From NCBI GenBank assembly GCA_020226215.1, contig CM035236.1, forward strand, positions 50,901,057 through 50,965,056: a stretch of 64,000 nt of DNA, written 5' to 3'. Positions 11,593 through 23,229 of the stretch are shown in pieces (positions within the stretch are counted from its first letter, which is position 1; every line of letters begins with the position of its first letter). This DNA comes from Sindora glabra. Lineage: Eukaryota; Streptophyta; Magnoliopsida; Fabales; Fabaceae. Below the pieces are notes generated by a model. That model saw nothing but the letters and a program-made list of their open reading frames with translations, was not told the origin of the DNA and made no database searches. The translations under genes were made by a program, and so were the position numbers.

Positions 11593-13478
11593 AACCCTTG
11601 CATGACTTCAAGAAAAACACAACTTTATTCAAAACCAAAGAATAAAAAATTTACTTTCCAAAAACTTTAAAATTAGAAATCCATGAATCCACAAGTAAGA
11701 AACAATTAAAGCCGACAAGAAACATAACACATCATGAAGAAGAATCTTAAAAAACTTGAAACTAATTAATATAGCAATTTCATTCAAAAAAGGTGGATCA
11801 ACATGGTAAATTTTTACAAAACTCACTTTCTTACACTTAAGTTTTTAAGGAAAGTATTTCACTCAAGTTTATTACATGAAATTGCTGTACTAGAAGCTTG
11901 TTAGTCATCTAGTCTCCACTACTCAATCACATGCATAACATAAATAAAAGGAACTTTATTCAAGATTGTAATATGGCTAAGGAAAAGGAAAAGAAAAATG
12001 GGGATATAAAAAGGGTATAAATCTAAAAAATCAATAGGGCAATTGAATTAAAAACATATAGGCCAATCATAAACAATTATAACTCAACATAACAACCTAA
12101 ATTTGCATTCAAACACTCATCAACTTCTTTCTTTTTCCTTTCTCTTTTTTTTGGTTCTTATTTTTATCAATTTCATTTTTTCTTATTCTTTTTTCATTTT
12201 TTAATTTACTTTTTTTTTTTTTTTCATTTTTGTTTCTTTCTTTTGTTGTTCTTTTTTTCTTTTCAACCAACTTTTGAACTTGAAGTTAATAACTTTTTAT
12301 AACACATAAACACACACACACACACACCCTTACACTTATTCAAGAGTCTATTTCATAAAAATTTAAATGCTTTAGTAATTCCTAAGATTAGGTAAAAATG
12401 CTTGTTTTTCAATGGAAAATGCTCATAGGCTAATCAATAAAGAAAAAGTAATTAAGCTCAAGGAAGGTCAATAAAAATATAAAAAAATCAAGGTTGGCTA
12501 TTTAGCTTTATTTTAAATAAAGAAATAATATATTTATCATTTTTGTGTATGCATGTGCAAATGTAAATTCAAAAAGAATTAAAGTAAGTTCTAAAGAAAT
12601 AAATTATAGAAGAATATCACATAAAAAGAGAAGAGAATAGCATAGATTTTCAACATAAGACTCAAAATCTCACAAGGAAAGTCATGCTACTAAGTTCAAT
12701 CTACCAATTTAAAATCTATTACTATATCAATTAATTTCAAGAAGTAAAATTATACATTCAATTATATTATAAATCCTATCTACTTTAATTGAATCCTACT
12801 TATGAAAAATACAAAATCTACATCAATAAAAAGCAACTAAAATGACTCAAAAAGACATAAAAATAAGTGAAAAATACACTTATTTTAAATTTTTTTTATT
12901 TTTTTGAAAGCATTGGAAAGTAATAAATGAAGACACAATGCTCAAAAATAAATCCTAAAAGTCTTCTTTTCACACTTAAATTTTACATTGTCCTCAATGT
13001 AAACATATCAATATCATTAAAAAAGATAAAGGACAAGTAAATAAAAGAGAAAGATAAAAGAAAGCAAATCCAAAATGTTTAGGTTGCCTCTCAATAGGTG
13101 ACTTTGTTTAATGTCTTTGGCTAGACATGGCTTGAATGTTTTCAACTAGGAGTCCATTGCTTCCAAATTGCTAACCTTTAATTCATCCATCAAAGGGATT
13201 CTTTGCAAATTGAGACCATTAAGCACAATTTTTCCAAGTGCTATTCTTAAATCACTCTTACTTAAATGTTCAAAATCATCTTGTATAATGAATTCAACAC
13301 GATTAATAAAATGACTAAAATGATTAATAAAAAAGCACTCTTATTCCTTTAAAAATTCAAATTTGAAAGGATCAACAAAAGGTATTAAGTTAGTAGTAGG
13401 AACCATTTTTGCACATTGCATTTCTTCATGATTATCAATTTTTTCACATTTTGAAATAACATTATTCTTATCACGTAT
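11593..13478 (-). mobile_element. 3' interior of Athila-like element 1
   Basis: Non-coding, stop-rich sequence that aligns with 57836-58016 plus 60795-62150 in the second Athila-like element. Shared landmarks are the CACACTTAACCCTTGCATGA-like start, a TCTCCACTACTCAA/TTTCCACTACTCAA block, ATTGTAATATGG followed by an A/G-rich stretch, a long polypyrimidine tract, and a closing stretch (about 13080) where the element switches to post-pol sequence. No env-like ORF can be read. Confidence 0.65.
12120..12330. repeat. polypyrimidine tract and (CA)n in Athila interior
   Basis: About 140 bases of almost pure T/C are followed by CACACACACACACACACACA at about 12309. The second element has the same kind of tract at 61195-61320 at a similar distance from its PPT, so it is an inherited part of the element rather than a random slippage product. 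Confidence 0.75.
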
Positions 13479-14259
13479 TGTAATGTTCCGAATTTTCAAT
13501 TCTATTATTTGAATCTTTAATTTCTGAGGCCGTAGAAACGAAGAACATGATTGAATTAGTCTGGTGGGTGAATTTTAGGTCAAAGGAACTTAAGTATAAG
13601 GTAAACGAAATTTTGAGAGAAAAAGGGGTGGTAGGGAAAGAATTAATTTTCCTAAATAGTATGAATGATCAGAGGAGGTTAGGAAACCCTAAAAAGGGAA
13701 GTTGTCTGAGTCTGAAAGTATAAGGAATTTTAAATAGACAGAAACCCTATGGACTAATTTGCAAAAGTGCAGAATCGGGTGTGGTTAAAGTGAAAGTAAT
13801 TAAGGATTTGGGATCTAATATGAATAACTAAGAATTTGGGGTGCAATATATGATTTTAATTAGTGTAACCAATGGTTTTATGACAAGTGTCATTATTAGA
13901 AAAATAATGGCAAGAATACCCTTCTTAATTAGTGAAAAAGGACTAAAATACCCTTGAAAATCTAAAAAATGACCAATATACCCCTAGAGCTTCATGAAAA
14001 CTCTACCACCTTCTCCATTCTCCAAAAAGCTGCAGCAAACCCTCCATGAAAGCAAGCTTAACGTGTGAGAGAGAAGGAAGAGAGAGAAAGTTTCTTTTGA
14101 GTTTTTCACCCCAAAATACTAAGATTCAAGCTAAGGTGTAGAAGGGAAAATTGCTCCTCTCACCAAGCTCTATCTATTGATGTCCCTAGATTGAGGAAAA
14201 GCCCAAGTTTGATCAAGTTTAGGGAGCTCCAAGTGAGGGTTCTCAAGTTGCACCAAGAG

Positions 14260-15144
14260 GTAAAAATGATCTCCTCTAAGAGCTCTTTAATGTACTCTTC
14301 TTAGTTTCTTGAAATCTTGAAGTTGATAAAGTCAAGGGTGATTGAACATGGAGTTTAGGAGGATTTGAACATGTTTGATGATGTTTTAGATGTTGTAGTG
14401 CTGATTTATGGCTTTGGTTTGCTGTAAAAACAACAAGAAACCATGGTTACACACCTAGGTTTTTAGGGTATAATGATGCATGTGTAGTATGGGTATAATA
14501 TGTTTGCAACTTAGCTAAAAATGATGAAGTTAGAATAATTTCTATGAAGCCTAAAGCCTATGAAAGGTGAAACTTTGATTGTGGAAGTGTTTGTGTGCAT
14601 TTTCCCTTTTTGAGAAGCCAAAACTATGGATGAGAAAAGAAGGGAGGAAGGAGTTTTAGCTGTTTAGTGTGTTTTCGGAGGATCAGCAAGGTACACGGGG
14701 TGGAACACGGCCCGTGTTATACCCCGTGTTCCTCGTCGAAGCTGGTCAGTGTTGTACACAGGGTGCAACACTCCCCCGTGTTTACCTCAGGACTGAAGGG
14801 CAGTAATGTACACGGGGTAGAACACGACCCGTGTTCACCCCCGTGTTCTTCTCTGATTAAGCCAATGAAGCCTCGAAGCCATCCAGTGAGAAACACGACC
14901 CTGAACACGGGGTATGGGACCCCCGTGTTCTTTGCTAAGTGAACTTTTAGGCTTGATTTCTTCATGTTTTGCATGGCTTTGCCCTTGGATCCTTTTCTAA
15001 TGTTCTTATGTGTTAGTTCAAGGTTGGAAAGTGAAGTTTAGAGCATCTAAATATGCATTTAATTAGGTGGAGAAAGTAAAGAATACATGAGGATTAAGGA
15101 AAGTGATAATGTTCTAATATAAGCTATGATGTGTATTTGTATAG
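14260..15144 (+). other. candidate leader intron inside LTR A2
   Basis: It begins GTAAAAATGATC after CACCAAGAG and ends TTTGTATAG before ACTGAGGAGTG. It is homologous to 6717-7531 and 52934-54007. ORFs on both strands over 14667-14974 come from the palindrome cluster. Confidence 0.5.
14690..14935. repeat. GC-rich palindrome cluster in LTR A2
   Basis: It holds repeated ACACGGGGT/ACCCCGTGT arms, for example TACACGGGGTGGAACACGGC with a facing CCGTGTTATACCCCGTGTTC, then TACACAGGGTGCAACACTCC and GGGCAGTAATGTACACGGGG. It corresponds to one 201-bp unit of copy A4. Confidence 0.8.
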
Positions 15145-16112
15145 ACTGAGGAGTGCCATCTTGCAAAGGCAAGAGAAAGTGTAAAGGAGTTATTGGTGAG
15201 AGCAAAAAGGGACATCACATTGGAAGCTTGTGAAAGGTAGCTAGCTTTATCCTTAAGCTTTGTTTTCTATTTACATGATTTTATGTGTTTTATCCATTGT
15301 ATGGAATGAGAATGATATTGCAAGTGTTGTGGCACAACCCGAGAAGATAGTAGAATACTGTGATTGGCCTATGGCTTGGGACCCTCGGGGATAATAGTGC
15401 ATTGTTGTGTGTGGTACCTATGGCCAGGGACCTCGGGAAGACAGTGTGATACTGTGTTAGGCCTTTTGGCACGGGAACCCCGGGAAGACAGCGTGATGCT
15501 GTATGAGGCCTGAGTACGATTGTTTGTGATGGCCATCTAGACATTGTGATAAATCCTTGAATGGGATTGATGATTGTTGTGAATTGCTGTGTGTGTGATG
15601 CGTGTTTCCTACAATAGTAAAATATTGAATATGTTGATGAATGATTATCGAATTTCGAAACGTATGTCTTAATTGCTTAAGGATCTGGAATGGCTTGAAA
15701 TGTTTTTATGGTAATAGCTAGCTACTGGGAAACTTTGTTTCTTATGTTTTCTGTTTGGTGACTAACCATTCCAGGTGATGCTTCCAAGGGCTCTCATGAG
15801 AAAGGGCAATAGTATTTGAAGTTGTAAATACTTGTATAGTTGATGACATTGTATATGATGGATGTACAATTTGTAAAGTTGAACTTGTGAGTAATTATAT
15901 GGCTTTTGATCATATGTATGAAGTATAGAAATTTGAGATATTCCGAGTAATTTGGAGTAAATGACATTTTAGTATGCGTTAATTATCTATTAAATGAGGA
16001 ATAAGGCGTTATTAAGTAAGGGAGTTACACGTATAAATGCTAAAATCTTCACACATATGACATACTTAATATCACTATTATAAAAAAATGCACTCATTTC
16101 CATCCATGCAAT

Positions 16113-16800
16113 TCATAAATTCAGAAATTTTATTAGTATGTCATCATGAATAGTATCAATTAGTATATCAAAATGAACAAAGTTAGAACTACCAACATCA
16201 AAGCTAGAAATGTTAAAATAAAAAATAGCAACATCAAAAAAATCAAAAGGAGGAACATCATGCAATAAAGGCTTAAAAGTGTGAAGATAAGATACAAAAT
16301 TATCATTTATAGTCTTAGAAATGTCAAACTTGGTTATAACATTATCAAACTGCATGGTTAATGTCCTATCTCAAACATTAATCACGATTTTTCCTATGTT
16401 GAGAAAAGTTAAGCCAAGATTGATTAAGAGAAGAATATCAAATGTCTTATTTTTCATCTTCAAAATGTAAGAATCTACTGGAAAAATAAATCCATCAGTC
16501 TACACTAAAATATCTTTAAAAATAGTTAAAGGATAAATATTAGATATATTTGTTAATTGCATAACCACCCTTGTTTGTTTCAAAAATCTTAAATTTAAAG
16601 CATTAAAAATGAAAAGCGGCGTAGCATTAATTAAAGCTCTTAAATCTAGTATCGCATGCTAAATTCTAGTTTTCCTATAACATGGAATGGTGAATGTGCA
16701 TAAGTTTTTACATTTTCTTAGTAATTTTCTTCAAATAATGGTAAGCACATAACTCTTTGAAGAATGGCTGATATATTCTATCCTAAGCTCACTTTTTTAT
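16113..16800 (-). pseudogene. Athila-like aspartic protease pseudogene (element 1)
   Basis: The minus strand reads, with stops, a FTIPC-like start, then LDLRALINATP in place of the family's LDLGASINVMP, NALNLRFLKQTRVV, LTNISNIYP, a DGFIFPVDSYIL segment, and TLTMQFDNVITKFDIS before the open tail at 16355-16113. Spacing and order match Athila-type protease, which cuts the Gag-Pol polyprotein. The active-site D-L-G-A/S is changed to D-L-R-A, and stops break the frame upstream. The 80-codon ORF at 16113-16355 is its C-terminal end running into the following region. Confidence 0.75.
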
Positions 16801-17379
16801 TGCTATAAAACTTTCTTTTATGAGTACATAACTCCTTGAAGAATTTGGGATATTTGAGAATTTATTTGATGGCATCTAGCAATGGAATATTAACTTCCAC
16901 CTTCTGAAAAGTTTCCAAAATCCCTATCTCTATCAATTTCTTCTATTTTTTTGGATTGGGTAATTTCTATTTAGGAAAGTAAGTAGTCTTGTATAATCTA
17001 TTGGTTTTTGCACTAATTCTAGTTGCTTTACTTTTTGGCTTGTTTAAAGTGAACTTTCTACATAATTCTCAATATTTACTAGTTATTTTTGCTTGATTTG
17101 CTGATTTACTAGTTAAGGATTAGTGGACATATGAAATTCTTTACCATTTCTAAGCATAATAGTAGAAACATTGGCTTTTAAGTTAGGATTTGTTTAGGAA
17201 GGCAATCTATTAGAACCTTGGAATTTAAGCTCATTCAAGCAAAAAGCTAGCTGGCTAATCTATGTTTTTAAATCTTGCATTGTAGCATCTATTCTTTGCT
17301 AAAATTGTAAGTCATTGGTAGCCATTTTCTTGACTAAATCCTCAAAGAATGTTTTTAGAAGATGAGGATGAAACTGGTT

Positions 17380-18421
17380 ACTAGTTCTAGTACTTTTGTT
17401 GTTGAATTGGCTTAGAAGGTTTAGGCTGTTGGAATGGAGGCCTACTTGGTTGGTATTATGCTAGTCTAATTGGTTGTTAGAGTAATGCATTGCTATATCT
17501 AAAATTGGGGTGATCTTTCCAACTAGAATTGCAAAGGTTAGAGTAAGGATCATATTTAGGTTCTTATTGTTGTTGGTATTGGTTCTACTACTAGTATTGA
17601 GGTTTTTTAATGTTAGACACGCATCAAAGGGATAAGTTAGGTAAGAGCATATATAGTGAAGTTTAGCAAGAATAGGAGCTTAGATTTGTTGTTGCCATCT
17701 CATTGCCATTTGCCTTATTAAAAAGGTTAATTCATTTATTCTATGCTCCATTCTTAGTTGATCTACATAAGAAAAAGTCATCTTATTCACACTTCTGGTA
17801 GTTGTAAGTATTCTAGTACTAAATTGTTGGGAGTTTGTTGCCATGTTAGCATTAAAGTCTTTAATTGCCATAGGGGTTTTCTCTGCTAATGCTGCATCAT
17901 TTATAGCATTAATCATACTCTTATATATAGGAAGAAGTCCTTCATATAAACATTAGTTTAAGAGCTACTTATTAATTTAGTGATGTGGATAGCTTAAACA
18001 CAACTTCTTAAATTTCTCCCAATACTCATATAATGTCTTATCATTCATTTACCTTATAACAACTTTTAAAGCTGGGAAAAACTTTTCTAGGAATAGCCAC
18101 TTCATATCATTCCAACTTGAAATAAAATTTGTTTACAGATGATATAACCAATCCTTAGCTACATTAGTAAGTAAGAAAGGAAATGCCCCTAATTTGATGT
18201 AGTCTTCTAAAATGCATAAGGCTCCATGGTGGAGTAAACCTCATAGAACTTCTTCAGGTGTTTATAAGGGTCCTTACTTGTAAAACCATGAAATCTAGGA
18301 AGCAAATGTATTGAATCAAATTTAAGCTTAAAGTTAGCATCAAGTTTAGGATATTGGATGCTTAAAAGTTAATAACATCAAAAGTAACTAATTCCTTCAA
18401 TGCACCATTACTATTTGCCAT
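17380..18421 (-). pseudogene. gag: Athila-like gag pseudogene (element 1)
   Basis: Starting at ATG 18421 the minus strand reads MANSNGALKELVTFDV, the usual opening of Athila-type Gag. After decayed sequence come WNDMKWLFLEKFFPA and TLYEYWEKFKKLC (Retrotrans_gag core, about 18120-18000), SMINAINDAALAEKTP and NMATNSQQF (about 17915-17830), a coiled segment ending LIRQMA (about 17690) and KYDPYSN with WKDHPNFRYSN near 17540-17490. Gag would form the capsid of the particle. At least four in-frame stops break it. The order is collinear with the relic at 20785-21360 on the opposite strand. Confidence 0.88.
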
Positions 18422-19140
18422 GTTATCAAACTTATCTAAAGGATCAGAATAAGGGGTAGGGGTGCTACAACTTTTTGCATTTCTATTCTTACAAAGAAAA
18501 TGAAAAGTCATATCTATTTTAGAATTAAATTCTAATAATTTACTAATAATTCTCCTAATCATGCACTACACTACATAGATTACATTAGATAGAACCATAA
18601 AAACACTAAAACATTAATGCACTATGAAAAATAAATTAAAACACATCTAATTAACCTATCTAAAGATTTTTAAAAATTATGAGATTACCACAAATTAAAG
18701 CCATAACTGTGCAAAAACTAAAAATGAAATAAAAATATTAGAAAATTAAAAAAGTGGTTAAAATGATAGAATTTGGTTAAAAAATGGTGGACCCCTCAAA
18801 TTGCAAACTAATAAGAGCCTTGATTAGAAAATTATTTTCTACCATTATTAAAATTTTCATCTTAATTGGAGCTAGTCACTTTAACACCTATTCAGAAGGT
18901 GGGAGGTAGAATATATAGCTTGTTTTAATGAGCTAAATGTGAAATGAAGTAATATATGATTGAAGAGGATGAAATGAAGTGAAGGAATATACAACAGTTA
19001 AAGAATACAAGAAAATGCAAAAAAGTGATAAATATCATAAAATGCAAGAAAACACTAATAGATGCAACAATTGATTAGAATGCTTGAACAATTATGAAAA
19101 TCACAATTAGTAAAAGATAAGAAAGGATGAATTTAAGTGG
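18422..19140 (-). mobile_element. 5' untranslated leader of Athila-like element 1
   Basis: Minus-strand leader between the PBS and the gag start. Short minus-strand readings include the ORF extension to 18562. No motif is seen. Confidence 0.5.
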
Positions 19141-19159
19141 ATCCTTAGCAATGGTGCCA
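19141..19159 (-). other. primer-binding site, tRNA-Asp type
   Basis: On the minus strand this reads TGGCACCATTGCTAAGGAT, close to the Athila-lineage primer site TGGCGCCGTTGCCGGGGAT. It sits ten bases inside the 5' LTR. All differences are CG or G to A/T type decay. It sets element orientation as minus. Confidence 0.8.
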
Positions 19160-19169
19160 AAATTTTGAA

Positions 19170-20779
19170 TGATGCATCATAACACACCAAAATTGATTAT
19201 AACTAATTTGCTAAAAATTATGCAATATAATATGACAAACTAGGTCATCCTTTGATATATCCTTTCTCAATTATTTACTAACAATGATTATATAATTGTT
19301 AAGCTTTTCTAAACTAGAGAGAATGAATACCAATAAAAGTAAAAATTTGGATAGAATGCACATAAAATGAGGTAAAATGCAAAATGTAGAATACAAAACT
19401 TAGATAGAATGTAGAATTAAATTAACACAAAACCAAATTGGGTGACTTGATTCAAAATAAAATAAGTGCATCAAATAAAACAAAACATAGAAGCAAAATA
19501 GCAAAAAAGAAAATTAATATAGTATTATAGTCAATCTAAAGATTTAAGAGTCCTTATTATATATTAATCATAGATCACAAAATATTTTACCATTCCAACT
19601 AATCTTTTTACCTTGAATTATTTGAAACCTCTATAATAATTCATGAATGCTCCTATAGATAACCATATAAGATTCAATCAATTAAGATTAGCATAATTAA
19701 GCAACCTTATAATTTGTAAAGCTAGATTAAAATAGATTTAAGAATGAAATTCAACTGAATTAAGGAATTAAACTAGAAACCTTTGAGTTAATCTCTTAAT
19801 CTTTTATCCGCATGTTAAAAATCATGACTAACTAACTAAAATTCAATACAAAAATGGATAAAGATAAAAAATCACAAGGTTGAATACTAATTATACTAAA
19901 TCGATATTCAACACATGCAATTTGAAAGTTTTTAGCATAAAGAGTTAGAGAAAAAGGAAAATTAATTAGAAGAAGTCAACATTACAACTTAGGATCTCAT
20001 AATCCAAATAAGGATAAGCCTTAAAATCCTTAAATCATTTGGAAATTTAGCCTTCCATGGCTGAAAAACAAGAAACTTCAAAAAATGAGAAAAGTTATCT
20101 TTACTAAATTATGTAGTGTGTTAAAGTGTGTAGTGTTTTGCCCTTATATTTGACTTGATGACCACTAAAAATTAATGAACTTGAATTCTATGCCCTTTGA
20201 GGCTACAAAGAATAAGGCCTTACTAATTTTAGAAGCTCAAAACCTATTTTACAAGACTTTGTACTTTAAGAATTATAAAGTGAAATTTCATGGCTCTAAT
20301 TTCCACCTAATGTAAAACAACTAAAACTATGTAGTTTTAGTAAACCACAACATAAAATTTATAAGGCTAGGCCATATGAAGGTTTGGACATTGGTTTCAC
20401 ATTAATTGAACTTTTACAACTCTAGATATGGCTTAAAAACTGAAGCTAGTTTAACAAAGATAAACTTAAAGCTTCAACTTCTCAATTAGATAAGACTTTC
20501 CAAACATCTAAATTGGACTTTGACCAAAACATAAAAATTGTAAAACTTTTTTTAAGCTTTTTAATAGTATAATGATCACCCTAATATGAAATCCAAAGCT
20601 CAAAATATAGCTAAAAACCTAAAATAGTATAAAAATCCAACATTAACTAAACAAATTCAAAACATTGTAAAATTGACACTAAATTATATAACAAGGACAA
20701 TTGTTTAAAAGTAAGCGTATGTAATACACTAAAAGGCATGAAATAAGAGGAAATAATATAAATAAAATCCTACACATCA
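19170..20779 (-). repeat. 5' LTR of Athila-like element 1
   Basis: It runs TGATGCATCATAACACACCA to CCTACACATCA on the plus strand, 1610 bp, aligning throughout with 9966-11577. The plus-strand neighbour at 20785 is already gag coding sequence of another element, so the right boundary is sharp. Confidence 0.85.
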
Positions 20780-20784
20780 TCCAT

Positions 20785-21360
20785 TAGCTACCTACTATTT
20801 ATGTTCCTATAAGAAAAGATCCACATAAACTCCTTAAGGAATTCCATATAGTCTAATCCACCATGAAATCCCAAGGACTTGCAAAAAAAAATTAAGCTAA
20901 TAACTTTTCTTTTTTCCTTGGTGAATTCAACAAAGGACTAACTATATTACCTATTTCTAGTTTAACCACTACATGGTATGAAATAAAGGGCTTTTCTTGG
21001 AAAAATAGTTTTTTGCCTCTTAAGCTACAAATATATAGAAAGAAATTTATAAAATCTAGTAGTTTAATGGAAAAACTTTACATGAATATTATGAGATATT
21101 CAATAGTTTGTGTGCAAGCTAGCTCCATTATTAAACTAGTGATCAATTTCTTATTTAATACCTTTATAAAGGGTTTAATGGCAATGGATAAGAGTATAAT
21201 TAATGCTATAAAGGGAAGAACTTTGGTTGACTTGACTCTTAAAGCTACAAGAAATCTTATTGCAAATATGGCAACAAATTCTCAACAGTTTGGAATTAGA
21301 AAGGATTGTGCACCAAAAAAATTTATTGAAGTTGTCACATCTAATATAGAGCAATAACTT
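20785..21360 (+). pseudogene. gag: Athila-like gag pseudogene (element 2)
   Basis: Plus-strand reading LPTIYVPIRKDPHKLLKEFH opens this relic and corresponds to the internal LLP-x-F-x-G-L-x-x-E-D-P-H-K-H-L-K-E-F of Athila Gag, so the N-terminus is missing. It continues STMKSQGLA, SLTTTWYEIK, a frame change, then an open frame from 21013 with FIKGLMAMDKSIINAIKG and NLIANMATNSQQFGIRKD, ending at 21357. It is collinear with the minus-strand gag at 17380-18421 but is not its copy within the same element. It begins 5 bases after an LTR end of element 1, suggesting that element 1 inserted into this gag. Confidence 0.85.
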
Positions 21361-22213
21361 TTAACGTAACCTCTATAATTCATCAGTTAATTGTTCAAAA
21401 GATGCAACAAGCCAAGTTATGTGGTATCTATTCTATCTTTAACCATCCTACTAACAAGTGCCCTATGCTTTCAAAAGATGAATTGTTCAAGTCAATTTAT
21501 GTCATGGTAACTTACCCTAAGAAATACTAGCAAATATACGATCCCTATTCTAATTCCTAAAATCTTGGTTAAAGTCTAACTTTCAACTATAGCAACCAAG
21601 TTAGTTGCAATCAATATCTACCTTTTACTTAAGCTTATCCACTAATACATCAAGCTCAAACTTCAAAGATGGTATTAGAGGAAATTATTATAAATTTAAC
21701 TAATAATACAATGTAATTTTAGGGAAAAAAAATAAGGAACACATTAAAGCATTTAGATACAAAAGTAAGCTAGCTTAAAACATTAATAAGTAGTTTAGAA
21801 GCTTAAAGTTCAACCAAGTTGCCTTTCCCCTCCCATTTAATAGTGAACCTAAAAGAAAATGTATATGTTATAGTGCCATAACATGTCAAATAGATTAAGA
21901 CTGCCCTAACACCCTTACCAAAGGTAATAAAGTGACAATAGGACAAAGAGAAACTAAAAGAACTAGAAATAAAAAAAGTTAAGGAAAAATCTACACAAAA
22001 GTTCTTTTTTGTATTTTTTTTTTGTTTCCTTTCCTTTCCTAAGTCAACTTTCCATGCTAAGGAAACAATTAGATGGAAAAGAAGATTTTTAAGCTCTTAG
22101 GAAAGTAGAAGTAAACAAACCTTTACTAATTTGATTAAACAAATTCCTAAGTATTCAATGTTTCTAGAAAAATGTGTATTAAAAAAAGGAAATTGAAAGA
22201 TGATAAGAAAATA
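21361..22213. mobile_element. gag-to-protease interval of element 2, degraded
   Basis: Stop-rich plus-strand sequence between the gag and protease relics. Short readings such as NHPTNKCPMLSKDELFKS (about 21440-21500) resemble the cysteine-rich tail of Athila Gag, where a C-x-x-C-x(4)-H-x(4)-C knuckle is expected, but the knuckle is not intact. Confidence 0.45.
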
Positions 22214-22420
22214 AGTATGCCCATGAGTTTATGGTTCCATTAGGCAACCTGGCATACCAATCAAATATAGTCTCGCGGAATTACGAAAAGACGTATCATC
22301 AAAGCGTTGTTTCTAGCAATGGCCCAATTCAATGCCTTAAAATGACATAATTTGCCTAGGGGACCCTCTCATGTCAAAAGACTACAGGTTAGCTTGTTTA
22401 AACTTGGGAGGAAAGGCCAT
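22214..22420 (-). pseudogene. gag: Ty3/gypsy gag fragment of another lineage
   Basis: On the minus strand FPPKFKQANL and SFD are followed, after frame changes, by LNWAIARNNALMIRLFVI and TIFDWYARLPNGTINSWAY. This is the core of a Retrotrans_gag domain (F-x-x-P-x-F ... D-W-Y/F-x-x-L-P-x-x-S-I-x-x-W). The strand is opposite to the surrounding element 2 relics and base composition is locally less AT-rich, so it is a separate inserted fragment. No LTR for it is seen. Confidence 0.65.
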
Positions 22421-22779
22421 TGTTTCATATGGTGCGATAATATCTTTTTGCTGCATTTTACTTTCTTCATTCAACTGAGAGAGAGTCTGTTGAAGATCCC
22501 TCCGCCCTATTAGTAAAGCTACTTGATCATCTTCAGATTGGTGTATCTTTTCATGTCGCAAGGATTGCCTCCTTCTTAGGTGACTTGAGGCATGTTCTTC
22601 TGTGGATTACTAGTTTTGCCAACTTTATCTGACTTTAAGGGATCTTTTTATTTTACCTTATCTTTTAAACAAATAAAAGCTCATATAACTTCTATAATCT
22701 CCATCATCTTATTTAGCCTTTCTTTGGTATTTTTGTTAAGTTTGGCTATTGCTTCTTTAATGAATATTTCTTCTTCATT

Positions 22780-23229
22780 AGGAAAATGTGTCTATGATCA
22801 TCCAAAGAAAATTTTCATAAAATGTAAAGATTTAAGCATATTCACTATTACATATGTTATAGGCAAAACTAGAGTTGAACATGTAATGTTAAACTTAAGT
22901 GCATCAATTAATATTATTCCTTTTTCTATTTATAATTCGTTAAGAATTAGTCTTTAGAAAGAAACTAAGTGGTTATTCAATTAGCTAACCATTCTAACAC
23001 TTGCCCTATAGGAGTGATTGAAGATATTTTACCGTAAAATTGATGAATTCATATATCTTATAGGTATTTATATTATAAATATGGAAAATGAGTTTACAGA
23101 CAACCCAACCCCAATCATCCTTGGGAGGTTATTTCTAAAAATAGTCAAAATTGTGATTAATGTTCATAATGGAACATTTATGATGGAATTTAATGGAGTG
23201 ACCAGAAAATTTGATATTTTTAACCTATG
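22780..23229 (+). pseudogene. Athila-like aspartic protease pseudogene (element 2)
   Basis: Plus strand: KCKDLSIFTITYVIGKTRVE, then MLNLSASINIIPFSIYNSL, a stop and frame loss, then IINMENEFTDNPTPIILGRL, and VHNGTFMMEFNGVTRKFDI before the stop at 23229. Family members have LDLGAS at the catalytic site; here the Asp is Asn, so the site would be inactive even if the frame were whole. The open segments are 22592-22957 and 23018-23230. It follows element 2 gag in the right order and strand. Confidence 0.85.

Larger units (their letters stand above)
13479..16029 (+). mobile_element. LTR family A, copy A2 (solo LTR)
   Basis: It starts TGTAATGTTCCGAATTTTCA and ends AAGTAAGGGAGTTACA; flanks 13474-13478 and 16030-16034 are both CGTAT, a perfect 5-bp duplication. 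Length is 2551 bp with no internal coding part. It lies within the interior of Athila-like element 1 and so is younger. The candidate intron is 14260-15144. The palindrome cluster at 14690-14935 has most of its CpGs. Its sequence goes with copy A4 for the intron but with copy A3 for the last 110 bases. Confidence 0.9.
9966..20779 (-). mobile_element. Athila-like Ty3/gypsy element 1 (nested, decayed)
   Basis: On the minus strand the order is 5' LTR (19170-20779), tRNA-Asp-type PBS (19141-19159), gag (about 18421-17380), protease (about 16800-16113), a degraded 3' interior, PPT (11578-11592) and 3' LTR (9966-11577). The two LTRs are 1610 and 1612 bp and visibly diverged from each other, so the insertion is old. 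Subtracting the nested LTR A2 leaves about 8.3 kb. RT, RNase H and integrase are not recognised: sequence between protease and the 3' LTR is too short for them, so a large pol deletion is implied. Gag wording and PBS type point to the Athila lineage. Flanks TGTAT and TCCAT match in only 3 of 5 bases. Confidence 0.85.

Noticed and set aside
14667..14974. Overlapping ORFs on both strands in LTR A2
   Set aside because: Both are readings of the GC-rich palindrome cluster, which is short of stop codons by composition.
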